Below are positions 8,635-18,002 of a stretch of DNA of 64,000 nt, one piece after another (position 1 is the first letter of the stretch; every line of letters begins with the position of its first letter). Made by a program: the position numbers and the translations under genes. The notes below the pieces were generated by a model, which saw only the letters and a list, made by a program, of their open reading frames with translations, did not search any database and had not been told where the DNA came from. Origin of the DNA: Veillonella parvula DSM 2008 (GTDB lineage: Bacteria; Bacillota; Negativicutes; Veillonellales; Veillonellaceae); the NCBI RefSeq assembly GCF_000024945.1, contig NC_013520.1, forward strand, positions 644,501 to 708,500, in the 5' to 3' direction.

Positions 8635-9474
8635 ATGAGTAAGCCACAACAAACAATAAAAAAGGCTGTTTCATATCAAGGGATTGGCCTTCATAGCGGT
8701 GAACCAGTACATATGGTTTTTAAGCCTGCACCTGAAGATACAGGAATTGTGTTTGTCCGCACGGACATTGAAGGGCATCCTTCTGTGCGAGCACACATTG
8801 ATAATGTGACGAACACTATGCGCGCTACCACGTTGGAAAATGGTGAAGCAAAGGTATTTACTGTTGAACATGTGATGGCAGCGTTCAGTGCTATGAATAT
8901 TGATAACTGTTATATTGAAATGGATTCTCCAGAACCTCCTGTAGGTGATGGTAGTAGTGCTATTTTTGTCAATCTTATTGAAAAGGCTGGCATTGAAGAA
9001 CAAATAGCGTTGCGTCATATATACAAAGTGACTCGATCTCATGCTGTTTATGATGGGGATCGTTTTATTGTGATTTTGCCATATGATGGCTATCGCATGA
9101 CTTTTACATCAATTAACAGCCATCCGTTGCTTGGTACGCAACAATGTGATTTTGAAGTATCGCCTGAGTATTTCAAAGCCCACATTGGATCGGCTAGGAC
9201 TATCGGATTTATGAAGGAATTGGAACAATTACAGGCCATGGGGCTTGCAAAAGGCGGTAGCCTAGATAATGCATTAGTCTATGATGATGAGAAATGTCTA
9301 TCTATACCACGCTTTGAGGATGAATTAGTTCGCCATAAAGCATTAGATGTTATAGGGGATTTATTCTTGTTAGGACCGATTGAAGGCCATGTAATTGCTT
9401 TGAAATCGAGTCATGAATTAAATTCAAGATTGGCTCGCAGTATAATGGAAGAAATAAGGGAGACACAGCCATGA
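8635..9474 (+). CDS. lpxC: UDP-3-O-acyl-N-acetylglucosamine deacetylase LpxC
   Basis: LpxC is the zinc amidase that catalyses the committed step of lipid A synthesis. The 279-residue protein shows the catalytic Glu78-His79 (VEHVMAAF), the second zinc pair His234/Asp238 (RHKALDVIGD) and His260 near the C-terminus, all in the expected places. The N-terminal pattern GIGLHSGEPVHM is typical. It starts after AAAGGA and ends in an ATGA overlap with fabZ, so the two are translationally coupled. It is not fused to FabZ, unlike in some other phyla. It has its own promoter, fitting its role as the control point. Confidence 0.97.
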   Translation: MSKPQQTIKKAVSYQGIGLHSGEPVHMVFKPAPEDTGIVFVRTDIEGHPSVRAHIDNVTNTMRATTLENGEAKVFTVEHVMAAFSAMNIDNCYIEMDSPEPPVGDGSSAIFVNLIEKAGIEEQIALRHIYKVTRSHAVYDGDRFIVILPYDGYRMTFTSINSHPLLGTQQCDFEVSPEYFKAHIGSARTIGFMKELEQLQAMGLAKGGSLDNALVYDDEKCLSIPRFEDELVRHKALDVIGDLFLLGPIEGHVIALKSSHELNSRLARSIMEEIRETQP

Positions 9475-9896
9475 TTCTTAATCACGAAGATATTTTAGAA
9501 ATTTTACCTCATCGTTACCCAATGCTTTTGGTTGATCGTATTGTTGAGTTAGAACCTATGAAACGTGCTGTGGGTATTAAAAATGCTACATTCAACGAAT
9601 TGTTCTTCCAAGGTCACTTTCCAGGGAACCCAGTTATGCCAGGTGTATTATTGACTGAAGCTATTGCTCAAGTTGGTGGTATTGCATTATTGTACCCTGA
9701 GGAAAATCGTGGTCTTACTCCTATGTTTACAGGTATTGATAAAGTGCGTTTCCGCCATCCTGTAAAACCTGGCGATCAAGTTCGCATGGAGGTAGATATT
9801 GTTAAAATTAAAGGTAAAATGGGCAAGGTTGAAGGCCGTGCCTATGTTGGCGACAAATTGTGCGCTAGCGGTGAATACATGTTTGCCCTTGTATAA
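9471..9896 (+). CDS. fabZ: 3-hydroxyacyl-ACP dehydratase FabZ
   Basis: FabZ dehydrates 3-hydroxyacyl-ACP in fatty acid elongation and competes with LpxA/LpxD for the same substrates. The 141-residue protein has the hot-dog-fold signature LPHRYPMLLVDR and the catalytic His49 and Glu63 in GHFPGNPVMPGVLLTEAIAQ. It overlaps lpxC by 4 nt. The lpxC-fabZ-lpxA order is common in LPS producers and ties fatty-acid flux to lipid A synthesis. Confidence 0.97.
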   Translation: MILNHEDILEILPHRYPMLLVDRIVELEPMKRAVGIKNATFNELFFQGHFPGNPVMPGVLLTEAIAQVGGIALLYPEENRGLTPMFTGIDKVRFRHPVKPGDQVRMEVDIVKIKGKMGKVEGRAYVGDKLCASGEYMFALV

Positions 9897-9916
9897 TAGA
9901 ATGAGGAGTGATTGTA

Positions 9917-10729
9917 GTGATAGTTGTAGGCATGGAAAATGCGGAATCCAACATCCATAGTACAGCCATAGTCCATCCAAATGCTAAATTGGGCAAAGAT
10001 GTAATCGTAGGTCCTGGCGCTGTTATCGGCGAACATGTCGAGATTGGCGATGGCACACAAATCGGTGCACATGTTGTAATTGGTGGTTGGACAACCATTG
10101 GTAAGCGTTGTGAAATTTATCCTAACGCATCTATTGGGTTGGAACCGCAAGATTTAAAATTTAAAGGCGAAAAAAGCTATTGTAATATTGGCGATGAAAC
10201 GGTTATTCGTGAATTCGTAACTATTAGCCGCGCTACTGGTGAAGGTGAAGAAACACGTGTAGGCAATAATTGTTTACTTCAAGCCTGTACACATGTGGCT
10301 CATAACTGTATCGTTGGTAATAATGTAATAATGAGTAATTGTGCTGGTCTTGCAGGGCACGCTATCGTTGAAGATCGCGTGGTTATTGGCGGCCTTGCAG
10401 GTATTCATCAATTTGTTAAAATCGGTCGTAATGCAATGGTTGGCGGGATGGCTAAGGTGGTACAAGATATCCCCCCTTACGTGATTGCCGATGGTCAACC
10501 AGCACGTGTTATTGGTCTAAACTCTGTAGGCTTATCTCGTGCAGGAATTTCCGAAGATGTACGACGTGATTTGAAACAAGCATTCCGTATTATTTATCGT
10601 TCTGGATTCAGCTTATCTAAGGCGATTGAAGAAATGGAATTACAATTGGATTCTTCCGTAGAAATTGAAAATTTATTACGATTCCTACGTAATGCTGATA
10701 GAGGCATTATGCGTACTCGTCGCGACTAA
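9917..10729 (+). CDS. lpxA: UDP-N-acetylglucosamine acyltransferase LpxA
   Basis: LpxA performs the first acylation of UDP-GlcNAc. The frame is open from GTG 9908, but the only good RBS, GAGGA at 9903-9907, abuts that codon. GTG 9917, nine bases further on, is the better start and gives 270 residues; ATG 9932 is a third option. The protein is made of hexapeptide repeats (for example AIVHPNAKLGKDVIVGPGAVIG). It has the catalytic-His region ACTHVAHNCIVG and the usual C-terminal helical domain from about residue 195. It ends just before a strong terminator. Confidence 0.95.
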   Translation: MIVVGMENAESNIHSTAIVHPNAKLGKDVIVGPGAVIGEHVEIGDGTQIGAHVVIGGWTTIGKRCEIYPNASIGLEPQDLKFKGEKSYCNIGDETVIREFVTISRATGEGEETRVGNNCLLQACTHVAHNCIVGNNVIMSNCAGLAGHAIVEDRVVIGGLAGIHQFVKIGRNAMVGGMAKVVQDIPPYVIADGQPARVIGLNSVGLSRAGISEDVRRDLKQAFRIIYRSGFSLSKAIEEMELQLDSSVEIENLLRFLRNADRGIMRTRRD

Positions 10730-10736
10730 TTATGAG

Positions 10737-10764
10737 GACCTCGTACAATGTACGAGGTCTTTTT
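10737..10764 (+). terminator. Rho-independent terminator after lpxA
   Basis: GACCTCGTAC (10737-10746) pairs perfectly with GTACGAGGTC (10750-10759) across a 3-nt loop and is followed by TTTTTT. Confidence 0.9.
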
Positions 10765-11037
10765 GTGTGCATTATTACTAGTTGAGTTTTATATCAATGA
10801 TAATTTACATTATATTTATAGAAAAGTTTTGATAGATATATTCGTAGATGTTTTAGTAGTTAAAAGTAATAAGGAAATTTTAATAAAATGATGAAGAAAA
10901 GGGCATAAAGCTTGGCTTTTTAATGGTAAAAAGTAGCTATTTATAGTAAAATATATTGTATATGATTATGTCTATTTTTAGGCATTTTCATAGGGAACTT
11001 GAAATTACTAATTGATATATAGGCCGTGAGGTCATCT
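10765..11037. other. AT-rich intergenic region ahead of lpxI
   Basis: This stretch separates the lpxC-fabZ-lpxA unit from the lpxI operon. It is AT-rich and has no plausible gene. The promoter for lpxI must lie here, or transcription reads through; TTGAAA at 10999-11004 is the best -35-like box, but no well-spaced -10 was found. Confidence 0.5.
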
Positions 11038-11050
11038 AGGAGGTATAGTC

Positions 11051-11887
11051 TTGGCAAAGGTAGGATTAATTGCGGGCATTGGTGTTTTGCCTGTAGAATT
11101 CATGCGTGCCGCTCATGTATTGGGCCACGAGGTGGTTGTTATCGGTGTAGTACCTGATATAGACCCAGCTCTAAAGGCTGAGGCTGATGCTTTCTATGAT
11201 ATTGGTGTTGCTAAACTAGGTAAAATCTTTAAAACCTTGAAAAAAGAAGAGGTTCAAGAGTTAACCATGCTTGGAAAAGTCACTAAAGAGATTCTCTTTA
11301 AAGGCCTTACATTTCCTGATTTAAAAACATTAGGCGTTTTAAAGCGGCTCAAAAATCGTAAAGATGATACGATTATGCTTGCCATCGTTGATGAAATCGA
11401 ACGAGAAGGCTTTAAAGTATTAGATCAAACAGCATACTTGAAACCATTTATGCCAAAGGTAGGAGTGCTTTCAAAAGCACAACCTACAGATGAGCAATGG
11501 GCTGACATTTGTTTTGGTTTTGAACTAGCTAAACAAATGGGGGCCCTTGATATTGGTCAAACCGTTGTTGTTAAACATAAGGCGGTCATGGCAATTGAAG
11601 CCATTGAAGGGACTGACAAGTGTATCTTGAGAGGTGGAGAACTGGGGCGCGGAGATGCGATTGTTGTTAAAACAGAAAAACCAAATCAAGATGTACGCTT
11701 TGATGTGCCGGCAGTAGGCATAAAAACGCTCATGTCTATGATTGATAGTGGTTGTAAGGTACTAGCTGTAGAAGCGGAAAAGACTATTTTCGTACAACAA
11801 CAAGACGTGCTTGATATGGCAGATCGTCATGGTATTGTTATCTGTGCTGTTGACCAAGAATTTGTAAATTCCAGAAAGGATGCATAA
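11051..11887 (+). CDS. lpxI: UDP-2,3-diacylglucosamine pyrophosphatase LpxI
   Basis: LpxI (DUF1009 family) hydrolyses UDP-2,3-diacylglucosamine to lipid X and replaces LpxH in lineages lacking it. The 278-residue protein starts at TTG 11051 behind AGGAGGT (11038-11044). It begins with GLIAGIGVLPVEFMRAA, and the C-terminal domain holds IEAIEGTDKCILRGGELGRG, the LpxI signature region. The stop overlaps the lpxB start by one base. No LpxH-like gene is seen here. Confidence 0.95.
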   Translation: MAKVGLIAGIGVLPVEFMRAAHVLGHEVVVIGVVPDIDPALKAEADAFYDIGVAKLGKIFKTLKKEEVQELTMLGKVTKEILFKGLTFPDLKTLGVLKRLKNRKDDTIMLAIVDEIEREGFKVLDQTAYLKPFMPKVGVLSKAQPTDEQWADICFGFELAKQMGALDIGQTVVVKHKAVMAIEAIEGTDKCILRGGELGRGDAIVVKTEKPNQDVRFDVPAVGIKTLMSMIDSGCKVLAVEAEKTIFVQQQDVLDMADRHGIVICAVDQEFVNSRKDA

Positions 11888-13029
11888 TGAAAGTCATGTT
11901 TTCCGCCGGTGAAGCTTCCGGCGATACTCATGCGGCAAGTGTAGCCAATGCATTGAGAGAAATAGATCCTTCTGTAGAAATGTTTGGTATGGGTGGCACC
12001 TTGATGGAGCGTGCTGGTGTTCGTATCGTGTATGATATTAAGAATCTTGGTGTCATTGGTATTGTAGAGATTGTGAAATCATTGCCAAAATTCTTTAAGT
12101 TGCGCACGTATTTGAAACGCGTCATGATGAAGGAGAAACCGGATATTCTCGTTTGTGTAGATTATCCAGGTTTTAATATGAAATTAGCTGCGGTGGCTCA
12201 TGAATTGGAGATTCCTGTTTTATATTATATTGCTCCAACGATTTGGGCTTGGCACAGTAGTCGTGGTAATACAATTCGTAAGTATGTAACCAAGGTAGCA
12301 TCTATCTTCCCATTTGAAGCTGAAGCGTATCGCAAGTACAAATGTGATGTAGATTTTGTAGGTCATCCTTTACTCGATATTGTACATCCTACGATGACTA
12401 AGGATGCGGCCGAAGAATACTTTGGGGCTCGTAAAGAGGCTAAAAAAGTATTGCTCATGCCTGGCAGTCGTAAACAAGAGGTTTTATCCTTGCTTGATAC
12501 GATGCTAAAAAGTGGTGAGCAATTGATGGCGAAACATGAAGATGTTCAATTCTTCTTGCCTCGAGCACATACGATTGATCGAAGTGAGCTAGAAGCTTTT
12601 ATCGATGCTCATAAGGTACCTGTTACGATTACGGAAGACCATACATATGACTTGATGCAGATTTGTGATGTGTGCCTTGCTGCATCAGGAACGGCTACAT
12701 TAGAAACGGCGATGATGGAATTGCCAACGGTATTATTGTATCGTGTATCTCCAATTACGTATGGTATTGGTAAGATGGTTGTGAATGTAACACATGTGGG
12801 CTTGCCTAATATTGTAGCTGGTAAAGAGGTTATTCCTGAATTATTACAGGATGCTGTCACACCAGAAACGATTGTATCTTTGGTGGAACCATTGATTAGT
12901 GATGTAGAGAAAAATGAAGCTATGCGTAGTGAATTGCGCGAAGTACGTCATAAATTAGGTGAGCCTGGTGCAGTAAAACGAGTAGCACATCTTGTGTACA
13001 ATCTCGGTAAGGAGAAATGTAATGAATAG
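11887..13029 (+). CDS. lpxB: Lipid-A-disaccharide synthase LpxB
   Basis: LpxB condenses lipid X with UDP-2,3-diacylglucosamine to form the disaccharide backbone of lipid A. The 380-residue GT19 enzyme opens with FSAGEASGDTHAA and contains YYIAPTIWAWHSSR and LLMPGSRKQEV, all standard family motifs. The C-terminal half has LAASGTATLETAMMELPTV, the nucleotide-sugar region. It overlaps lpxI by 1 nt and msbA by 8 nt, indicating tight coupling. Confidence 0.97.
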   Translation: MKVMFSAGEASGDTHAASVANALREIDPSVEMFGMGGTLMERAGVRIVYDIKNLGVIGIVEIVKSLPKFFKLRTYLKRVMMKEKPDILVCVDYPGFNMKLAAVAHELEIPVLYYIAPTIWAWHSSRGNTIRKYVTKVASIFPFEAEAYRKYKCDVDFVGHPLLDIVHPTMTKDAAEEYFGARKEAKKVLLMPGSRKQEVLSLLDTMLKSGEQLMAKHEDVQFFLPRAHTIDRSELEAFIDAHKVPVTITEDHTYDLMQICDVCLAASGTATLETAMMELPTVLLYRVSPITYGIGKMVVNVTHVGLPNIVAGKEVIPELLQDAVTPETIVSLVEPLISDVEKNEAMRSELREVRHKLGEPGAVKRVAHLVYNLGKEKCNE

Positions 13030-14752
13030 TTATTCTAGGCTCTTATATTTTGTAAAGCCTTATTATAAGCGAATGCTTTTTGCAGTGTTCTGCATGATTG
13101 TCGCTGCTGCTGCCTATTTGGTAGTACCTTGGCTAATTAAGAATGTAGTAGACCAAGTATTAGATGAAAAGAATATGTTTATGTTGAACCTTATTGTAGG
13201 TGCTATTATACTCATTTTCCTAATTCGTGGCTTTGCTACCTATGGTCAAACCTATAATATGTCCTACATCGGACAGCGCGTGATTATCGATGTACGTGAG
13301 GCTATTTTTAATCATCTACAAAAATTAAGCTTATCCTATTTCGATCGTCGTAAGACGGGCGTTATCATGAGTAATCTTACAAATGACGTAGCTGCATTGC
13401 AAACGGCCGTGGTAGATAACTTGATTTCTTTTATCACTGAATCTGTAACACTTATCGGTTCCTTGGTGTCCATGCTTCTCATTGACTGGAAATTGACGTT
13501 AGTTACTTTTATTACGGTTCCCGTAGTTTTAGTGATTATCAATGTTTTTGGTAAGAAGCTTCGCGTGGCGGGGCATGATGTCCAAGGGCGTGTAGCTGAT
13601 ATTACGGCACTTTTACAAGAGGTAATTAGTGCAGTTCGCGTTGTAAAATCCTTTGCTCGTGAAGATTTTGAGCGTAAGCGCTTTGAAGATGAAAATGATC
13701 GCAATTTTAAAGCAGTTATCAAAGCTACTAAATTGACTAGCTTGTTAAGCCCAATGGTTGAATTTTCTGCGGCAATCGCTGTAGCGGTCATCCTTTGGTA
13801 CGGCGGTTACTCCGTAGTAACAGGTGCTATTACTGCAGGTTCTTTGATTGCTTTCTTGATTTATGCTATTAACTTGTCAAATCCCGTAAAACGTTTGAGT
13901 CAAGTATATGGTAATATTCAAAAGGCGTTGGCTGCTGCCGATCGTGTATTTGAAATTTTAGATACTAAAACAGATGTTGTGGAGAAACCTGATGCTATTA
14001 CATTGCCTGCTATTACCGGCAATGTGGAGTTTAATGATGTTTCTTTCTCCTATGATGGAGAAAAGGCTGCCTTAGAAAATTTTACCTTGTCAGTTAAGGC
14101 TGGCGAAAGTGTAGCCCTTGTTGGTCCATCTGGTGCAGGTAAGACAACTCTCGCTAACTTACTACCTCGTTTCTATGATGTAACAGGTGGCTCTATTACA
14201 ATAGATGGTTATAACGTGAAAGATGTTACTTTTAAATCTTTGCGTGAACAAATTGGTCTTGTACCACAGGAAACCGTATTGTTCAATGCTACAATTAAAG
14301 AGAATATCTTGTATGGTCGTTTAGATGCTACTGATGAAGACGTGTATGAAGCGGCTAAAGCGGCTAATGTACTTGAGTTCGTTGAGAAAATGCCTGATGG
14401 TCTCGATACGATTGTAGGTGAACGAGGCAGTTCGCTATCTGGTGGACAACGTCAACGCGTTGCTATCGCACGTGCTATTTTAAAAGATCCTCGAATTCTA
14501 ATTTTAGATGAAGCCACATCTGCTTTAGATACTGAGAGCGAAAAGCTTGTACAAGAGGCGTTAGATCGCCTTATGAAAGGGCGTACGGCATTTGTCATTG
14601 CCCATCGATTGAGCACCGTTCAAAATGCTCATCAAATTGTTGTACTTAATCAAGGTCGCTTGGTAGAGCAGGGGACTCACCAAGAGCTATTAGCTGTTGA
14701 CGGCGGATTGTACAATCATCTTTATTCCGTTCAATTCTCCAATAAAGGATAA
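13022..14752 (+). CDS. msbA: Lipid A export ATP-binding/permease MsbA
   Basis: MsbA flips the LPS core-lipid A across the inner membrane. The best start is ATG 13022 behind TAAGGAG (13008-13014), giving 576 residues. An N-terminal six-helix ABC exporter domain (about 1-310) is followed by the nucleotide-binding domain: Walker A GPSGAGKTT near residue 368, signature LSGGQRQRVA near 471, Walker B ILILDEATSALD near 492, and a switch His in IAHRLST. As a homodimeric half-transporter of this length and context, MsbA is the natural assignment. Similar drug exporters cannot be excluded from sequence alone. Confidence 0.92.
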   Translation: MNSYSRLLYFVKPYYKRMLFAVFCMIVAAAAYLVVPWLIKNVVDQVLDEKNMFMLNLIVGAIILIFLIRGFATYGQTYNMSYIGQRVIIDVREAIFNHLQKLSLSYFDRRKTGVIMSNLTNDVAALQTAVVDNLISFITESVTLIGSLVSMLLIDWKLTLVTFITVPVVLVIINVFGKKLRVAGHDVQGRVADITALLQEVISAVRVVKSFAREDFERKRFEDENDRNFKAVIKATKLTSLLSPMVEFSAAIAVAVILWYGGYSVVTGAITAGSLIAFLIYAINLSNPVKRLSQVYGNIQKALAAADRVFEILDTKTDVVEKPDAITLPAITGNVEFNDVSFSYDGEKAALENFTLSVKAGESVALVGPSGAGKTTLANLLPRFYDVTGGSITIDGYNVKDVTFKSLREQIGLVPQETVLFNATIKENILYGRLDATDEDVYEAAKAANVLEFVEKMPDGLDTIVGERGSSLSGGQRQRVAIARAILKDPRILILDEATSALDTESEKLVQEALDRLMKGRTAFVIAHRLSTVQNAHQIVVLNQGRLVEQGTHQELLAVDGGLYNHLYSVQFSNKG

Positions 14753-14754
14753 CC

Positions 14755-16059
14755 ATGTACTGGATATATAACGTATTGCTCATATTTTATTGGATAGGCT
14801 TGATTCCGGTTATTTTATACCGACTTGCCTTTGAAGATGGCTTTTATGAGCGTATCAAACAAAGTGCAGGCTATATGCCCGCTTCGCTATTAAAGAAAAT
14901 TGAAGGGCGTCGTGCTATTTGGATTCACGCCGCTTCCGTAGGGGAAATTGTGGCTACCAGTCCATTGGTAAAAGAGGTTAAAAAGGAATTTCCTGAAGCT
15001 GTTGTGGTTGTGTCAGTAGTTACTGCTACTGGTCATGCTATGGCTCATCGTATCATTCCTGAAGCAGAAGGAATTATATTCTTTCCCCTTGATTTGCCGT
15101 ATTTAACTCGTAAAATTTTACATATTATTAAGCCGATTACTATTTTACTCGTAGAAACTGAAATTTGGCCAAACTTCTTGCGTATCGCCGAATCGGAAAA
15201 CATTCCAGTTATGATGGTTAATGGACGCATTTCAGATCGCAGTATGAAACGTTATAAGTATATCAGTGCTTTTACGCGTGAAATGTTACGCTCTATTGAG
15301 CGTTTCTGCATGCAGTCCAAATTTGATGCGGCGTATATTGAAAGTTTAGGTGCTCATACACCTGATATTACCGTAACAGGTAATATGAAATACGATCAAA
15401 CATATGCCACCGTATCATATGAAGAAAAACAAGCTCTTCTCGATGAATTTGGCTTTGGAAATAATCATCCTATCATTATTGCAGGTAGTACTCACAAAGG
15501 TGAAGAAGAGGCTATTTTTGAAACCTTCAAGCAAGTATTGAAAGAGTATCCACAAGCTCGTTTATTGATTGCGCCTCGTGAAATTTATCGCGGTCATGAT
15601 GTGCAAAATATTGCAAAGCGTTATGAATTGAGTGCTATTTGTCGTAGCGATATGAAGGAGCCTGTTCATGAAGGTATTCCCGTTGTCGTTTTAGATACCA
15701 TTGGTGAACTTGGCCGACTGTATAGCTTAGGCGATATTATCTTTGTTGGTGGTTCCCTTGTTAAAACTGGAGGCCATAATATTTTGGAACCAGCTGCACA
15801 TGGTAAGCCAATTTTGGTTGGGCCTCATATGTTTAACTTTAAAGAAATTTTCGCCTTATTAAACTCTCGAAATGCTTGTGAGCAAGTGAAGAATGGAAAA
15901 GAGTTAACCGCTATGGTCTTGCGTTTATGTAAGGATAGAGACTTGGCTAAAAAGATGGGGCAAAACTGCCTGGATATCATTAAAGAAAATCGTGGTGCTA
16001 CGCGGCGTAATACACAAGAGTTACGTTTGCTATTTGAGAAACATCAAATTATTCCGTAG
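14755..16059 (+). CDS. waaA: 3-deoxy-D-manno-octulosonic acid transferase WaaA (KdtA)
   Basis: WaaA transfers Kdo to lipid IVA at the inner face of the cytoplasmic membrane. The 434-residue protein has an N-terminal membrane anchor (about residues 3-24), then IHAASVGEIVATSP with the catalytic Glu near residue 64, and VETEIWPN near 134. The C-terminal GT-B half carries GGSLVKTGGHNILEPAAHGKP, the CMP-Kdo-binding region. It starts 2 nt after the msbA stop. The number of Kdo residues it adds cannot be told from sequence. Confidence 0.96.
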   Translation: MYWIYNVLLIFYWIGLIPVILYRLAFEDGFYERIKQSAGYMPASLLKKIEGRRAIWIHAASVGEIVATSPLVKEVKKEFPEAVVVVSVVTATGHAMAHRIIPEAEGIIFFPLDLPYLTRKILHIIKPITILLVETEIWPNFLRIAESENIPVMMVNGRISDRSMKRYKYISAFTREMLRSIERFCMQSKFDAAYIESLGAHTPDITVTGNMKYDQTYATVSYEEKQALLDEFGFGNNHPIIIAGSTHKGEEEAIFETFKQVLKEYPQARLLIAPREIYRGHDVQNIAKRYELSAICRSDMKEPVHEGIPVVVLDTIGELGRLYSLGDIIFVGGSLVKTGGHNILEPAAHGKPILVGPHMFNFKEIFALLNSRNACEQVKNGKELTAMVLRLCKDRDLAKKMGQNCLDIIKENRGATRRNTQELRLLFEKHQIIP

Positions 16060-16113
16060 TAAGACTAAATTTGTAGATTAGTTTACTGTATTACATAATA
16101 GGAGGCGTCACCT

Positions 16114-17226
16114 ATGAGTGGGGAAGCATTATTCAAATCCATCGTTAGTGGTGAAGATCAATCCGTATTAGGTGATATAGCTCGCTCCAGTTTAGGCCTT
16201 TTGAGTAAAGGTTATGAGAAAGCTGTATCAATACGCAATGCTCGATTTGATGAGGGTAAAGGCGTTACGAAAGTTACAGTGCCTGTAATCAGCGTTGGCA
16301 ACATTACGGCTGGTGGTACTGGAAAAACACCGATGGTGCGATTTATTTGTGATGTGCTTACTCAGAAGGGCCTTCATCCTACTGTTCTTAGTCGTGGATA
16401 CCGTGCAGAAGATAATAACAAAAATATTATTATTTCTAAAGATGGAACAATGCTTGTAGAGCCATCTATCAGTGGTGATGAGGCTTGGTTACTGGCTAAG
16501 GTTTTACAAAAATCTAATGTAATCATTGGACGTGAACGTTCCAAATCTGCAGAAATCGCTATTAATGAGCTAGGTGCCGATTGTCTTATTATGGATGATG
16601 GCTTTCAACATCGTGCACTAGCAAGAGATATTGATATTGTACTAATCGATGCATCCAATCCGTTTGGCTATGAACATGTATTGCCACGGGGACTATTACG
16701 TGAACCCCTTAGTGGTTTACAGCGTGCGGATATTATCGTTCTTACTAAGGTTGATCAAGTAGCACCAGGTATTGTATCCGGCATTCGAAAGCGATTAACT
16801 CAGATGATTCCCAATATACCTGTCTATGAAACAACACATAAGCCGCAATTTATGTACACCTTAGATGAGTGGGCTAATGGTTCTGTTGGGGCTTCTGTAG
16901 ATGCTTACAAGGAACAACGCATTATGGCTGTGAGTGGAATTGGAAACCCTCAATCCTTTACACAAACGTTAACTGATGTAGGGTATAACGTTGTTCATAC
17001 CTTGCCATTTGGAGATCATCATGACTTTTCAAATGATGATGTAGTTGAGATTTGGAAACAAGCATTTGCTCATCAAGCTGATGCTATTTGCATTACAGAA
17101 AAGGATGCAGTTAAGTTAAGTCAGTTGCATGCAATTGAAGACTTGAAAATACCGATTCTGGTGCTATCTATAGGGATTGAATTTGTTTCTGGAAAACAAG
17201 AATTCATAGAAAATTTAGAGATTTAG
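16114..17226 (+). CDS. lpxK: Tetraacyldisaccharide 4'-kinase LpxK
   Basis: LpxK phosphorylates the 4' position of the lipid A disaccharide. The 370-residue protein has the P-loop VGNITAGGTGKTP (around residues 61-72), the LpxK motif MDDGFQHRALARDIDIVLID and the later GDHHDFSNDD. An N-terminal membrane-binding segment precedes the P-loop. The start lies behind TAGGAGG. It is flanked by waaA and the Kdo synthesis genes. Confidence 0.96.
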   Translation: MSGEALFKSIVSGEDQSVLGDIARSSLGLLSKGYEKAVSIRNARFDEGKGVTKVTVPVISVGNITAGGTGKTPMVRFICDVLTQKGLHPTVLSRGYRAEDNNKNIIISKDGTMLVEPSISGDEAWLLAKVLQKSNVIIGRERSKSAEIAINELGADCLIMDDGFQHRALARDIDIVLIDASNPFGYEHVLPRGLLREPLSGLQRADIIVLTKVDQVAPGIVSGIRKRLTQMIPNIPVYETTHKPQFMYTLDEWANGSVGASVDAYKEQRIMAVSGIGNPQSFTQTLTDVGYNVVHTLPFGDHHDFSNDDVVEIWKQAFAHQADAICITEKDAVKLSQLHAIEDLKIPILVLSIGIEFVSGKQEFIENLEI

Positions 17227-17246
17227 TGTATAATAATAAGATACAC
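17226..17246 (+). promoter_or_regulatory. Possible internal promoter of the kds genes with overlapping inverted repeat
   Basis: TATAAT at 17229-17234 lies about 40 bp before kdsB, without a good -35. It is overlapped by GTGTAT (17226-17231) and its exact complement ATACAC (17241-17246), a 6-bp inverted repeat with a 9-bp gap that could be an operator. It would allow the Kdo genes to be expressed apart from the upstream lipid A genes. Confidence 0.45.
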
Positions 17247-17270
17247 GAATAACAGAAATGGGGTTTTATC

Positions 17271-18002
17271 GTGAAGTTTGGATGTGTTATTCCTGCGCGT
17301 TATGGTTCTACAAGATTACCGGGCAAACCATTAGCTGATATTGCAGGTAAACCTATGATTGAACGGGTTTATGCAAGGGTATCACAAGCTACAAAGACAG
17401 TATGTACAATTGTAGCCACTGATGATAACCGCGTATATTCTGCAGTACAACAGTTTGGGGGAACTGTTATGATGACAGATCCTAATCACCCTACAGGGAC
17501 GGATCGATTAGCAGAGGTTGCGAGTCATTATACAGACTTGGATGTTGTTATCAATGTCCAAGGTGATGAACCGATGATTGATCCAAATCTTATTGATGAC
17601 TTGGCACGTCTATTTGAGGAAGATCCAAACTTGCAGATGGCCACAGTAGCTACTCCTTTATTAGAGGAAGAGTACGAGGAGCCATCAGCGGTAAAGGTCA
17701 TTTTAAATAATCGTAATGATGCGATGTATTTTTCTAGATCTTTAATCCCATATCCTCGCCATGATTTTGTGCGTCCGCCACTAAAACATATTGGCATCTA
17801 TGCATATCGTAGAGAGTTTTTATTAAACTACGCTAAGATGGAGCCAACTCCGGCGGAGCGAACAGAATCTCTAGAACAATTACGTGCTCTAGAGAACGGT
17901 TATACAATTCGTGTTATTTTGACAAATAAACGATTTATCGGTGTTGATACACCTGAAGACTTAGCTCGTGTTAATGCAATTTACGAGCAAGAGGAGAAAT
18001 AA
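17271..18002 (+). CDS. kdsB: 3-deoxy-manno-octulosonate cytidylyltransferase KdsB
   Basis: KdsB activates Kdo with CTP to give CMP-Kdo, the donor used by WaaA. The 243-residue protein starts at GTG and opens with VIPARYGSTRLPGKPLADI, the nucleotidyltransferase signature. VINVQGDEPMIDP (metal/substrate binding) and TESLEQLRALENG also match the family. It ends immediately before kdsA with no gap. Confidence 0.97.
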   Translation: MKFGCVIPARYGSTRLPGKPLADIAGKPMIERVYARVSQATKTVCTIVATDDNRVYSAVQQFGGTVMMTDPNHPTGTDRLAEVASHYTDLDVVINVQGDEPMIDPNLIDDLARLFEEDPNLQMATVATPLLEEEYEEPSAVKVILNNRNDAMYFSRSLIPYPRHDFVRPPLKHIGIYAYRREFLLNYAKMEPTPAERTESLEQLRALENGYTIRVILTNKRFIGVDTPEDLARVNAIYEQEEK

